From contig JALWLL010000006.1 of assembly GCA_026996295.1 (NCBI GenBank), positions 1-64,000 on the forward strand: a DNA stretch of 64,000 bases, written 5' to 3'. This document shows positions 52,817-62,244 of this stretch, piece by piece; position 1 is the first letter of the stretch, and each line of letters begins with the position of its first letter. The DNA is from Sulfurimonas sp. GTDB lineage: Bacteria; Campylobacterota; Campylobacteria; Campylobacterales; Sulfurimonadaceae. Position numbers and translations under genes: made by a program. The notes beneath the pieces were generated by a model. That model did no database searches. It was not told the DNA's origin and was given only the letters and a program-made list of their open reading frames with translations.

Positions 52817-54804
52817 AACAACAACTCCTCTTGCGGATCAGATTCGCTCTCTGCCCGTGGAGGTTTTGAAATATCACTGAAATACTCTTTTTTACCACCT
52901 ACATCAACCTCTATAATTCCTTCAGGAACTTCAAACTTTCTTTGTATCTGAGGGTAAAGTTTTAAAACACTTCTATAGTAGTTTGAAAAAGCAGGGCCTG
53001 CTACACGTCCCCCTGTTTCTTTTTTATACATCGGGGTGTTGTCATCATTTCCAAACCATACAATCGTCTCAATGGTTGGAGAATAGCCGGCAAACCAAGC
53101 ATCTACATTTTTGTTTGTTGTTCCTGTTTTACCTGCGAGTTCTATCCCCCTTGCAGCTGCGCGTCTACCCGTACCCCGTTTCACTACATCTCGTAAGATC
53201 GATGTCATGATAAACGCCTGCGTAGCTTCTGTTATAAAACGACTTTTATAGGTATGCTCATATATGGTGACACCGTTTTGATCGATGGACTTTATAAGAA
53301 AAGGTTCCACCTGTATCCCTGCATTTGCAAAAGATGTATAATATTTTGCAAGTTGTAATGGTGAGAGTGAAATAGTTCCAAGTGAGATAGAGAGATCGTT
53401 TGGAAGATTTTTTATACCAAACTTCTTAAACTCTCTCAGGAGTTGTGTAAGCCCTATTTCGTTGACTAGATTAATGGTCGCAAGGTTTCTTGAGTGGATA
53501 AGTGCTTCTCTTAGGCTGATAAGCCCCTTATAATTTTTCTCATAATTTTTTGGCTGCCATTTTAGCTCTTCACCATTTTTTTCATACTCATAGGTTCTGG
53601 CAATATCAACCAGCTTGGTCGCTCCCGAATACCCAAGATCAACTGCAACCTGATAGATAAAAGGCTTAAATGCACTTCCCGGCTGACGACGACCTTGTGT
53701 AGCGCGGTTATAAGAACTTTTTTTATAGTCCACACTTCCAACAAGTGCCAAGACCTCACCGGTTTTTGGATCTATACTCACAAGCGCGCCGTTAAGCAGC
53801 GAGGTATTGATATCGGAGGGTTCAAAGTTTGGATCTGATGCAAGCTTTTTTTGCTCTTTTTCTTTATACTTCTGTATGCGTTTAAGCGCAAGCTCATAAG
53901 CATACCTTAAAGAATCCCGCGCAACTTTTTGCAGTCTGAGATCAACTGTGGTATATATCTCATATCCACCTGTTTTGATATCATCTATCCCCATCTCCAC
54001 AGCACGTCGCACAACCTCATCAACTATAAAAGGAGCTTTATTTTGGGTGAGCGTGTCATCATATACCTTAGGGGTCTCTTGAAGCGCTTGGTTGTAGGTA
54101 TCCTCATCTATCCAACCAAGAATATACATACGTGAGATAACCCTGTTGGCTCTTCCCAAAGAGATCTCATAGTTTTTTGTGGGAGCATAGGTGCTTGGTG
54201 CTTTTGGAAGACCGACTAAAATAGCTATCTCTTTGAGGGTTAGATCATCAAGCTTCTTATGAAAATACCCATCGGCAGCTGTTTTGATACCGTAATATCC
54301 ATGCCCGAAATAGATCTCATTAAGATAGCGTTCAAGGATCTCCTCTTTGGTGAGCTCTTGCTCGATTTTTATAGAGTATATCAACTCTTTTATCTTTCTT
54401 GAGAGCTTTTTCTCACGGGTTAAGAGTCTGTTTTTGACAAGTTGCTGGGTGATGGTACTGGCACCCTCCACCATCTTTCGTGCTTTTATATCTTTGATAA
54501 TGGCGCGAAAAATCGCATCAACATTCACACCGGGGTGCTCAAAAAAAGTTGTATCCTCAATCGCTAAAAGTGCTTCAACTGCACGAGGCGGGATCTCATC
54601 AAAGGAAGCATAATATCTGTGTTGTTTGTCAAAAATATTTGCGATTTTCTCACCATATTTATCATAAATTCTAGTCGTTAACGGGGGTTTATACTCAGTG
54701 AGTGATGATGTGTCATACTCATACTGCGTCATATAATAGCCAAGTATGATAAAGGGGGTTACAAAACCTATTATAATTATTGTAAAAAATATTTTCTTTA
54801 TCAT
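52813..54804 (-). CDS. mrcA: bifunctional penicillin-binding protein 1A (glycosyltransferase/transpeptidase)
   Basis: Class A PBP of 663 residues, last in a six-gene operon. N-terminal membrane anchor (about 4-24), GT51 glycosyltransferase with EDTTFFEHPGVNVDAI (catalytic Glu) and STITQQLVKN, then transpeptidase with QPGSAFKPF (active-site Ser-x-x-Lys), a SRN-type motif region and KTGTTNKNVDAWFAGYSP (KTG). Polymerises and crosslinks peptidoglycan in the periplasm. The ATG at 54804 has AGGA six bases upstream; a longer reading to 54831 does not add similarity. It overlaps the convergent beta-barrel gene by four bases. Confidence 0.94.
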   Translation of the reverse strand: MIKKIFFTIIIIGFVTPFIILGYYMTQYEYDTSSLTEYKPPLTTRIYDKYGEKIANIFDKQHRYYASFDEIPPRAVEALLAIEDTTFFEHPGVNVDAIFRAIIKDIKARKMVEGASTITQQLVKNRLLTREKKLSRKIKELIYSIKIEQELTKEEILERYLNEIYFGHGYYGIKTAADGYFHKKLDDLTLKEIAILVGLPKAPSTYAPTKNYEISLGRANRVISRMYILGWIDEDTYNQALQETPKVYDDTLTQNKAPFIVDEVVRRAVEMGIDDIKTGGYEIYTTVDLRLQKVARDSLRYAYELALKRIQKYKEKEQKKLASDPNFEPSDINTSLLNGALVSIDPKTGEVLALVGSVDYKKSSYNRATQGRRQPGSAFKPFIYQVAVDLGYSGATKLVDIARTYEYEKNGEELKWQPKNYEKNYKGLISLREALIHSRNLATINLVNEIGLTQLLREFKKFGIKNLPNDLSISLGTISLSPLQLAKYYTSFANAGIQVEPFLIKSIDQNGVTIYEHTYKSRFITEATQAFIMTSILRDVVKRGTGRRAAARGIELAGKTGTTNKNVDAWFAGYSPTIETIVWFGNDDNTPMYKKETGGRVAGPAFSNYYRSVLKLYPQIQRKFEVPEGIIEVDVGGKKEYFSDISKPPRAESESDPQEELLF

Positions 54805-54805
54805 C

Positions 54806-55498
54806 TTAGTTCCTAAATTCCCTGTTTGCAAAATTTGCTTCTATCAATGTTTTTGTATAACTTTGTTGTGGATTACGCATAACTTCTTGCATCTTTGCAC
54901 TCTCAACAACCTTACCGTTTTTAATAACACATATATCCTCACACAAAGCTTCTGCCGAGTACATATCGTGTGTTACAAAAAGTATTTTAAATCCAAATTT
55001 TTTTTGTAACTCTTTTAAAAGATCCAAAATAATCACCCTTGTTTTGGGATCGAGTGCTGTTGTCGGCTCATCAAGCAGCAAAAGCTTCGGAGAAGACTCC
55101 AAAGCCATAGCGATCACAACACGTTGCAACTGACCCCCTGAAAGTTCCGGAGCAAATCTCTCCAAAAGCTCTTCATCAAGATCAACCTGCTTGAACAACT
55201 CGGCAACTCTCTGTTTTGATGCAAAGAACTGCTTTTTTATTTTTGTGAGCGGCGAAAGTGCCGTAAAAGGGTTTTGGGGCACAAACGACACAGTTTTTCC
55301 CGCTTGAAGTTCAAACTCTGCATCATACTCAAGTGTGCACTTCATAGAGGATGGCAACATCCCAAGTAACGCTTTGAGCGTTAAGCTTTTACCGCTCCCG
55401 CTTTGTCCCACAAGCGCTAAAGATGTAGATATCTCAAGGCCTATATCAACAAGTATCTGCTCCTCTAAAGTGATCTGTATCTTGGAAATTTTCATCAC
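54806..55498 (-). CDS. ABC transporter ATP-binding protein (peptide/nickel type)
   Basis: A 230-residue ATPase with Walker A GQSGSGKSLTLKAL, signature LSGGQLQRVVIAMAL, Walker B LLLLDEPTTALDP and the H-loop FVTHDMYSAEALCED. It resembles DppD/NikD-like ATPases but is shorter (they usually exceed 300 residues and carry a C-terminal oligopeptide-binding extension). No permease gene is next to it; the operon is alaS, CopD-like, maf, bioF, this gene, PBP1A. The transported molecule is unknown. Confidence 0.85.
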   Translation of the reverse strand: MMKISKIQITLEEQILVDIGLEISTSLALVGQSGSGKSLTLKALLGMLPSSMKCTLEYDAEFELQAGKTVSFVPQNPFTALSPLTKIKKQFFASKQRVAELFKQVDLDEELLERFAPELSGGQLQRVVIAMALESSPKLLLLDEPTTALDPKTRVIILDLLKELQKKFGFKILFVTHDMYSAEALCEDICVIKNGKVVESAKMQEVMRNPQQSYTKTLIEANFANREFRN

Positions 55499-55503
55499 TT
55501 ATT

Positions 55504-56598
55504 TTACCTAAATTTACGTATTTTTCTACACACAAGCTCTAACTCCTGTGCACTTTGCCCAAGTCTTGCAATAAGTCGTATGATCGCTTTAGCTACAGTA
55601 GGCTGCCTAATACCGCCAACTGCGAACCCCTCATTATAAAGCTCATTTTTCATCTCTATAACTTTTTTGTTATCATCTATAAGTATGGGTACTATCAGTC
55701 CATCAATATCAAGTTCAAGCTCCCTGCGGATAATCTTTTTTCTTAAAGCTATCTCGTTTTGAAGCACTTCGAGGTTATTTTGCATATAGCGTAATGCCTG
55801 ATGCGCCAAAAGGGTATCATACAGCGATAATGAGGTCGCATAGATAACAGGTTTTGCCCTGTTGATGAGATACTCCACTATATGCTCACTCGCGAGTATA
55901 TAAGCACCAAAACTACCGTATGCTTTACCGAGGGTACCCATCTTTATATGGTTGGGTTGTATGCTGATCTTGTAGTGATCAAACACGCCCATCAGCTTTT
56001 TTCCTACTACACCACTACTGTGTGCTTCATCAACAATCAGCAGGGCATTATGCTTATCACAGATCTCAAACACTCTTTTATCGACAATATCCCCATCCAT
56101 AGAGTAGATACCCTCAACTGCTACAATCTTTCTTTTTGCAGAAGAGTTTTTCAGAAGTAACTCAAGTGCGTCCATATCGTTATGTTTGAAAAACACAACA
56201 TCTTTTTCGCCGATATGAGAAGCCAAAACCCCAGAAGCATGATAGAGTTCATCCATAAAAAGGGTATCCCCTTTTCGTACAAGTGTTTCAATAAGAGCAA
56301 TATTTGCATTAAAGCCACTTCCAAGAACCACACCCGCTTCAAAACCATTGAGCACACACAAAGCATCTTCAAACTCTTTGTGTATGTGATGATATCCGTT
56401 GACTAAAAGTGAAGCTTTTGAACTGTTATAAGGCAGATTCTCAAGTATTTGGCACGCTTGTCGATGAAGCTCTTTGTTGTGAGCAAGCCCCAGGTAATCA
56501 TTGGAAGCAAAATCTTTTATGTGCGTATCATACAACTCTCTGCTGCGGTAACGCCCCGAACGCTTCAGGGCTTTGAGTTCATTCTCATAAAACTTCAC
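55504..56598 (-). CDS. bioF: BioF-like PLP-dependent acyl-CoA transferase (8-amino-7-oxononanoate synthase)
   Basis: A 364-residue alpha-oxoamine synthase: GSGFNANIALIETL, DELYHASGVLAS, the acid pair in LLIVDEAHSSGVVG, and MGTLGKAYGSFGAYI with the PLP-binding Lys. This suits BioF, which makes 7-keto-8-aminopelargonate for biotin; other members (KBL, HemA, SPT) are larger or have other contexts. No other biotin gene is next to it. Its stop lies six bases before the ABC ATPase gene; the upstream maf gene overlaps its start by four bases. Confidence 0.8.
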   Translation of the reverse strand: MKFYENELKALKRSGRYRSRELYDTHIKDFASNDYLGLAHNKELHRQACQILENLPYNSSKASLLVNGYHHIHKEFEDALCVLNGFEAGVVLGSGFNANIALIETLVRKGDTLFMDELYHASGVLASHIGEKDVVFFKHNDMDALELLLKNSSAKRKIVAVEGIYSMDGDIVDKRVFEICDKHNALLIVDEAHSSGVVGKKLMGVFDHYKISIQPNHIKMGTLGKAYGSFGAYILASEHIVEYLINRAKPVIYATSLSLYDTLLAHQALRYMQNNLEVLQNEIALRKKIIRRELELDIDGLIVPILIDDNKKVIEMKNELYNEGFAVGGIRQPTVAKAIIRLIARLGQSAQELELVCRKIRKFR

Positions 56599-57140
56599 AT
56601 AAAAGCCTTTAGCACTTCTACACTCAAACCCATTGCGGTACTTTCATACCCCTTAACCTCTTGTATATATGCTTTGCAAAATCCCTCAACCATACAGGCA
56701 CCCGCTTTACCTCGCCACTCTCCACTTTGCAAATAGTTTTCAAGCTTCTCTTGATCAAACTCGGCAAAGATATAATCGGTTTGGGAGATATCTATGATCT
56801 TTATCTCTTGAGAGTGGTAGATCATACAGGTGATAATGCTCGTAATATTTCCACTTTGCGTCATTAAAATATTACGAGCATCATCTATGCACTTGGCTTT
56901 TCTAAGTATCTGATTTTGAGAAGTCACTACGGTGTCGGCAACCAAAAGCGGATACTCCTGTATCCCAAAAGTTTTGAAGTTGGCTTCATACTTTCCAAGA
57001 GTCGCCTGATATACGAAATTTTTCGGGCTTGATGCTACAATGGCATCTTCATCAAAATCAATACTTTCTTGGATAAACACAACACCCGCATCTTCTAAAA
57101 GCTTGGCACGGGTTACAGAAGAAGATGCTAAACGAATCAT
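56595..57140 (-). CDS. maf: Maf-like nucleotide pyrophosphatase
   Basis: A 181-residue Maf/YceF protein hydrolysing non-canonical nucleotides. It opens MIRLASSSVTRAKLLEDAGV (the typical RxxLL start), has VADTVVTSQNQIL and a final CKAYIQEVKGYESTAMGLSV block with the catalytic acid residues. Its stop overlaps the bioF start by four bases; the upstream CopD-like gene ends one base before its start. Confidence 0.9.
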   Translation of the reverse strand: MIRLASSSVTRAKLLEDAGVVFIQESIDFDEDAIVASSPKNFVYQATLGKYEANFKTFGIQEYPLLVADTVVTSQNQILRKAKCIDDARNILMTQSGNITSIITCMIYHSQEIKIIDISQTDYIFAEFDQEKLENYLQSGEWRGKAGACMVEGFCKAYIQEVKGYESTAMGLSVEVLKAFM

Positions 57141-57141
57141 G

Positions 57142-57624
57142 CTAGAGATTACTTGAGAGCATAACGCCCAAAAAGATAGCGATAATGCCTAAGACAATGT
57201 TTACAGGCACCATATATTTGCCGATAAGTTCCAAAGAGAACTTTGCACCTACCATATCACCCTGATCTAAAAGTTTTACGGCACGATTACGACGGATGAT
57301 CATAAACACAAGATTTATACTCATAATGGCCCAAATCGCCTCTTTTATATGCCCTATCCCGCTATAAGGCGTATGTTTGAGATCATACCCCACAAGCATA
57401 ATCACCGCCGTTACAAGCAGTATGACAACAAAAGGAAGCACAATACTAAAAAGTCTTTTCAGTGTATGAGCAATCCTCTCGAGCCTGTGTGCAGGAGAGT
57501 CTATCTGCATAAATGACTGGTGCGCCGCAAAACGTATGGCGATCATTCCGCCAACCCAGATAACAGCTGAGAGCACATGCAAAAAAACGATGATCACTTT
57601 ATACTGCGCAAAAAATTCAGCCAT
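57142..57624 (-). CDS. CopD-like four-helix inner-membrane protein
   Basis: A 160-residue protein with four membrane helices (about 9-31, 59-78, 91-112, 137-157). HVLSAVIWVGGMI matches the first helix of the CopD/PcoD family, with a His that could bind copper or haem. It lacks the large domains of full CopD, so a copper role is inferred only from this helix. It shares one base with the alaS stop and ends one base before maf. Confidence 0.6.
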   Translation of the reverse strand: MAEFFAQYKVIIVFLHVLSAVIWVGGMIAIRFAAHQSFMQIDSPAHRLERIAHTLKRLFSIVLPFVVILLVTAVIMLVGYDLKHTPYSGIGHIKEAIWAIMSINLVFMIIRRNRAVKLLDQGDMVGAKFSLELIGKYMVPVNIVLGIIAIFLGVMLSSNL

Positions 57625-60173
57625 TACGAAAGTATCTCACTTATATACTTGAGTGCTTCCTCTTTTGCCTGTGGCAGTTTGGAAGTATCTTTTCCCCCGG
57701 CTTGGGCAAAATCTGCCCGACCACCACCGCCGCCGCCCAAAACAGGTGCTATCTTTTTAATCCAATCACCCGCTTTTGCATCAGCACCCTTAACACCGGC
57801 TGCTATAAGTACCTTCTCCCCTTTGATTTGAAAAAGCATGGCACACAGTTTGTCGTTTTTGTTTTTCAGCTCATCGATTTTCTCTTTAATATCACCACTT
57901 GGCAACTCTTCAACCACAACCGCAACACCGTTGATATCATTGGCTTTTATCTCAACTTTTGCACTCTCTTGAGCCTCTTTGAGTTCAGATTTGAGTTCAC
58001 TTATGTTTGATTTGAGCCTATTGATACCCGCAAGGATATCAAGGTTTTTCAACTCACTCTGTGCTCTCTTTAGAAGTTCCCTTTGCCCACTGAAGTATTC
58101 ATATGCCGCGTAACCACATACAGCTTCTATGCGGCGAACACCTGCACTCACTCCACTCTCTTTGGTAATGATAAAAGAGCCTATTTTTGCAGTGTTATCC
58201 ACATGAACACCTCCGCAAAACTCGATGGAGGCATCTGCAAAACTCACAACCCTTACTTCCTCACCGTACTTCTCGCCAAATTGAGCTTTTGCACCGCTTT
58301 TTTTAGCATCTTCAATACTCATAATCTCTGTTTTTGCATCAATTCCACGCGCAATTTCATAGTTGACACGCTGTTCGATCTCTGCAAGTTCCGCCTCACT
58401 TACGGCTTTTGGATGGGAAAAATCAAAGCGTAAACGCTGTGCTTCCACCAGTGAACCCGCTTGAGATATATGCTCCCCAAGAACATCAAAAAGTACAGCA
58501 TGAAGCAGGTGAGTGGCGGAGTGGTGCTTTGTGATCTCATCTCTTGAGATATCGACAATACTCTCAACTTTATCACCAACATGCAACTCTTTACTCAGCT
58601 CTATATACGAAAGATTTAATCCAAAGAATTTTTTGGTGTCAAGCACTTTTGCCACATCTTTGAGCTCCCCTGTATCACCACATTGTCCACCACTTTCAGC
58701 ATAAAACGGGGTAGTATCCAAAAGCACCCAACCTTTTGAGCCTGCACTGAGTTTTTGTGTGGTTTTATACTCCTCACTCAAGAGTGCAAGTACTTTTGAA
58801 GCATACTTTACATGCTCATAGCCCACAAAACTATTCTCGCCAAACTTCTCTAAAAGCTCTTTGAAATCACCATGAACAGCTTCATCACCACTTCCTCTCC
58901 AAGCAGCTTTTGCACGCTCTTTTTGTGCATTCATAAGTGCATTGAACTTCTCACTATCAAGCTTAAGCCCTTTTTCGCGAAGCATATCTTCTGTAAGATC
59001 AAGAGGAAAACCAAAAGTATCATAAAGTTTAAAAGCAACTTCACCGCTAAAGATCTCACGTGTATTTGTAAGCTCATCATTGAAAAGTGCTATACCGGAT
59101 TCAATGGTTTTGAAAAAACGTAGCTCTTCGAGTTCTATTTGCTCTTTCACAACAGTAGATTTCACTTCAAGATAATCATACTCTTTGCCCATAATCGCTA
59201 CTACTGTATCGACAAGTTTATACATAAAAGGTTCACGAAATCCTAGAAGGTAGCCGTGTCTGACGGCACGACGAAGAATTCTGCGAAGAACATATCCACG
59301 CCCCTCATTTGAGAAGTTCACATTTTGTGCAAGTAAAAAGAGCACTGTGCGTATATGATCGGCTATGACGCGGTACGATGCACCACTTTCGTATGCGTAT
59401 TCTTTGCCGATAAGTTTCTCAACTTGGTTGATGATAGGCATAAACAAAGAGGAGCCATAGTTGGAAAGCGCTCCCTCTTTAATCGCAACAACACGCTCAA
59501 GTCCCATTCCAGTATCGATCGATGGTTTTGGAAGCGGTGTCATCGTCCCGTCACTACTGCGCTCATACTGCATAAACACAAGGTTCCATATCTCTAAAAA
59601 TCTGTCACCCTCTCCACCAAGATAATCTTCCTCACCACAAAAGTGCTCAGCACCTTGATCAAAGAAAATTTCCGAACATGGTCCGCACGGTCCCGTATCG
59701 CCCATCTGCCAAAAGTTGTCTGCATCACCCAAACGCAAGATACGCTCTTTTGCAACATGTTTAAGCCATAGTTTTTCCGCTTCATCATCACTTTCATGGA
59801 TCGTTACCCAAAGTTTTTCAACCTCAAATTGCAGAACTTCAGTAATAAACTCCCATGCATAATCGATCGCTTCTTCTTTAAAATAATCACCAAAACTAAA
59901 GTTACCAAGCATCTCGAAAAAAGTATGATGACGTGCCGTATGACCAACGTTTTCCAAGTCGTTGTGTTTTCCACCCGCACGAATACATGTTTGACACGAC
60001 GTTGCACGAGGATTTTGCGGTGCCGGCACCTCACCTGTAAAAATTGATTTAAAAGGAACCATTCCTGCATTGTTAAAAAGGAGAGTAGCATCATCTGGAA
60101 CTAAGGGTGCAGACGGAACTCTTGCATGATTTTTTGATTCAAAAAACTTTAAAAACTCTTCTCTAATGTCCAT
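57624..60173 (-). CDS. alaS: alanyl-tRNA synthetase
   Basis: A 849-residue AlaS. Class II core: [20 protein letters not shown] and [16 protein letters not shown]; then the editing domain with [11 protein letters not shown] and CGGVHVDNT (zinc-binding His/Cys), and the C-terminal [15 protein letters not shown]. The C-Ala region (about 715-849) completes the enzyme. It heads the six-gene minus-strand operon ending at PBP1A. Confidence 0.98.
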   Translation of the reverse strand: MDIREEFLKFFESKNHARVPSAPLVPDDATLLFNNAGMVPFKSIFTGEVPAPQNPRATSCQTCIRAGGKHNDLENVGHTARHHTFFEMLGNFSFGDYFKEEAIDYAWEFITEVLQFEVEKLWVTIHESDDEAEKLWLKHVAKERILRLGDADNFWQMGDTGPCGPCSEIFFDQGAEHFCGEEDYLGGEGDRFLEIWNLVFMQYERSSDGTMTPLPKPSIDTGMGLERVVAIKEGALSNYGSSLFMPIINQVEKLIGKEYAYESGASYRVIADHIRTVLFLLAQNVNFSNEGRGYVLRRILRRAVRHGYLLGFREPFMYKLVDTVVAIMGKEYDYLEVKSTVVKEQIELEELRFFKTIESGIALFNDELTNTREIFSGEVAFKLYDTFGFPLDLTEDMLREKGLKLDSEKFNALMNAQKERAKAAWRGSGDEAVHGDFKELLEKFGENSFVGYEHVKYASKVLALLSEEYKTTQKLSAGSKGWVLLDTTPFYAESGGQCGDTGELKDVAKVLDTKKFFGLNLSYIELSKELHVGDKVESIVDISRDEITKHHSATHLLHAVLFDVLGEHISQAGSLVEAQRLRFDFSHPKAVSEAELAEIEQRVNYEIARGIDAKTEIMSIEDAKKSGAKAQFGEKYGEEVRVVSFADASIEFCGGVHVDNTAKIGSFIITKESGVSAGVRRIEAVCGYAAYEYFSGQRELLKRAQSELKNLDILAGINRLKSNISELKSELKEAQESAKVEIKANDINGVAVVVEELPSGDIKEKIDELKNKNDKLCAMLFQIKGEKVLIAAGVKGADAKAGDWIKKIAPVLGGGGGGRADFAQAGGKDTSKLPQAKEEALKYISEILS

Positions 60174-60202
60174 AAATATATCACTTCGTATAAAATTACG
60201 CG

Positions 60203-60208
60203 ATTATA
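60203..60208 (-). promoter_or_regulatory. -10 element for alaS operon
   Basis: Minus-strand TATAAT 30 bases before the alaS ATG. The -35 region is weak (CAGTTT). The 88-bp gap to the cytochrome cluster holds nothing else recognisable. Confidence 0.4.
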
Positions 60209-60261
60209 TCTAAAAATGGTACTAAAACTGTTTAAATAGCTTTATAGATCTAAGGAATCAG

Positions 60262-61272
60262 CTATTTTTCATGGCACTTGCTGCACAGACCCATAACAGT
60301 TTTAGCTCGAATAAACGAAGGGGAATTGGAAGCGTGAGGTTCATGACAACTTACACAGCTAAGCTCTCTGTCTTTTCTTGTAGGATCTTTTTTTCCTCTT
60401 ACCGGATGGATTTTTTTGGAATATGTTCTGATGATGTGTGAACCGTTTATCTTATCTTTATGGCATGAAGTACACAGATCAAATTCCGGTCTTCTAAGAT
60501 AGTTTATCTCATCGGAACCGTGAGGATTATGACATTTGTTACATCTGCCGGAGTCCACAGGTTCATGTTTAAAACGCTCTTGTGCCCATTTTTTCTTTGT
60601 TTTTTTATGGCATGTCAAACAAACAGTACCGATCGGATCTGCAACTGTATATTTACTTTTATTAACATCAAACCTGTTGTACTTACCAACTGTCCCGTTA
60701 TGGCACGATGTGCACAACCAGTTCACTGTTGGGGCATGAGCATGTTTTTTATACCCAATCGGTTTGTGGCATGTATAACAGTTTGATTTGCGAACATCTT
60801 CAAAAGCTACACCTTTAATCTCATTCACACTCATATCATGACATTTTGCACACTCTTTTTCGTTTTTTTCTTTATGAAAATAGTTATATTCAAACTTTAA
60901 AGGGGGATATTTAAATTGTTTATACACCTTGGAGGTATAGTAAACATTTTGCTTGTACTCTTTTAGAAGTGTATCACCCTGATACGCTTTAACATAAATT
61001 TCATTATCACCAAGATGAATAGGAATATTTTTACAGTAATACTCTTTATTGCCTATAATATCCTGCGTATAAGTAAGATTCTCGTCTGTTGTTATACTTA
61101 AGAGATCAGTTACATTGGTATCTACTTTGACAACAATAGCCACCATATTTTCATCGTGAACATCTGGCTTGTTTGGTGTAATCACCTTAAATACATCCAA
61201 AGCAAATGTACTCGAGCTTATTAGTGCTACAAGCACAAAATAGTTCAAAAGATAAGATCTCATCATCTGCAT
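60262..61272 (-). CDS. octahaem c-type cytochrome with N-terminal Ig-like domain
   Basis: A 336-residue secreted cytochrome. Signal peptide (about 1-24), then an Ig-like beta domain (about 28-130) with a lone conserved Cys in YYCKNIPIHLGDNEIYV, then eight CxxCH haem sites: CAKCH, CYTCH, CTSCH, CLTCH, CNKCH, CTSCH, CVSCH and a final CSKCH two residues from the end. Basic residues between haems are frequent. It resembles the doubled-CxxCH families (PHGS- and PHAS- after haems 5 and 7). It ends the cytochrome operon and differs from its 322-residue neighbour mainly by the last haem. Confidence 0.88.
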   Translation of the reverse strand: MQMMRSYLLNYFVLVALISSSTFALDVFKVITPNKPDVHDENMVAIVVKVDTNVTDLLSITTDENLTYTQDIIGNKEYYCKNIPIHLGDNEIYVKAYQGDTLLKEYKQNVYYTSKVYKQFKYPPLKFEYNYFHKEKNEKECAKCHDMSVNEIKGVAFEDVRKSNCYTCHKPIGYKKHAHAPTVNWLCTSCHNGTVGKYNRFDVNKSKYTVADPIGTVCLTCHKKTKKKWAQERFKHEPVDSGRCNKCHNPHGSDEINYLRRPEFDLCTSCHKDKINGSHIIRTYSKKIHPVRGKKDPTRKDRELSCVSCHEPHASNSPSFIRAKTVMGLCSKCHEK

Positions 61273-61275
61273 ACC

Positions 61276-62244
61276 CTACCTTTTCTCTTTTTTATCTCGT
61301 TGATCATCTTTGTCCCGTAAGAAAAATGGTCTGTTGGAGGCATGAGGATTATGACAATCAACACACTCTTTTGTCTTATCTATCCCACCTTGACACTCAG
61401 AGTTATCTAATTCTCTTGCTTTAATATGTTTGTCTTTATGACAACCAAGACATATCTCATCCACAGGTTTTCTTACAAACTTGCTGTAAGGACTAGAGTG
61501 TGGATTATGACATTTATTACAGTTTCCGGAGTCCAAGGGCTCATGTCGGTATCTGGCCTTACTCCATTTTTTATAATTGCTTTTATGGCATTTAAAACAC
61601 TCCTGATCTACCGGTTGTGCCGCCAAGTATTTTGAACGCCCCTGGTTTTGCATGTTTTCCACACCTGCTTTACCGTTATGACAAGCGCCACACAGCCAGT
61701 TAACAGCCGGAGCATGCCCAAATTTATCCTTTGTTATATGGCTGTGGCATACATAGCAATTTGATTCTTTGACATCGATAAACGCCACGTTTTTGATCTC
61801 ATTTGAGGTCATCTTGTGGCACTTTTTGCACAGGGCTTCATTTGTATCTGTATGAAAAAAAGTCTGTTTGTACTGTATTGGTGGGTATCTAAACTCATAG
61901 AAGATATCGGATGCCACATACATTCTTGCAATTTGCTCATCAACCATTTTCCCATCTTTGTAAGCCCTGATAGTTACTCTGTTCTCACCGAGACGAAGTA
62001 AAATATTTTTACAGTTCATAGTTGCTGTTTTACCTATTTTTACACTCTTTTCCTCTATAGATGTAATTATTTTTAATTCATCTACTTTAGCAGGGGTAAC
62101 TTTTACGACTATATTGATTGTTGCTTCACGATGCAGGGAATAATCTTGAGGGGAGAGGATCTGAATGAGATTTTCTTTTGCTAGCAGATTTACGGAACTT
62201 AAAAGCATAAGTACCGTAAAGACAAAACACTTCAACCGCCTCAT
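61276..62244 (-). CDS. heptahaem c-type cytochrome with N-terminal Ig-like domain
   Basis: A 322-residue paralogue of the next gene, with the same layout: signal peptide (about 1-22), Ig-like domain with a lone Cys in MNCKNILLRLGENRVTI, then seven CxxCH sites: CKKCH, CYVCH, CGACH, CFKCH, CNKCH, CLGCH, CVDCH. The tail FFLRDKDDQRDKKEKR replaces the eighth haem of its sister. Stop-to-start spacing is three bases to the octahaem gene and four bases overlap with the 12-haem gene, so all are one operon. Tandem duplication followed by divergence is the likely origin. Confidence 0.88.
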   Translation of the reverse strand: MRRLKCFVFTVLMLLSSVNLLAKENLIQILSPQDYSLHREATINIVVKVTPAKVDELKIITSIEEKSVKIGKTATMNCKNILLRLGENRVTIRAYKDGKMVDEQIARMYVASDIFYEFRYPPIQYKQTFFHTDTNEALCKKCHKMTSNEIKNVAFIDVKESNCYVCHSHITKDKFGHAPAVNWLCGACHNGKAGVENMQNQGRSKYLAAQPVDQECFKCHKSNYKKWSKARYRHEPLDSGNCNKCHNPHSSPYSKFVRKPVDEICLGCHKDKHIKARELDNSECQGGIDKTKECVDCHNPHASNRPFFLRDKDDQRDKKEKR

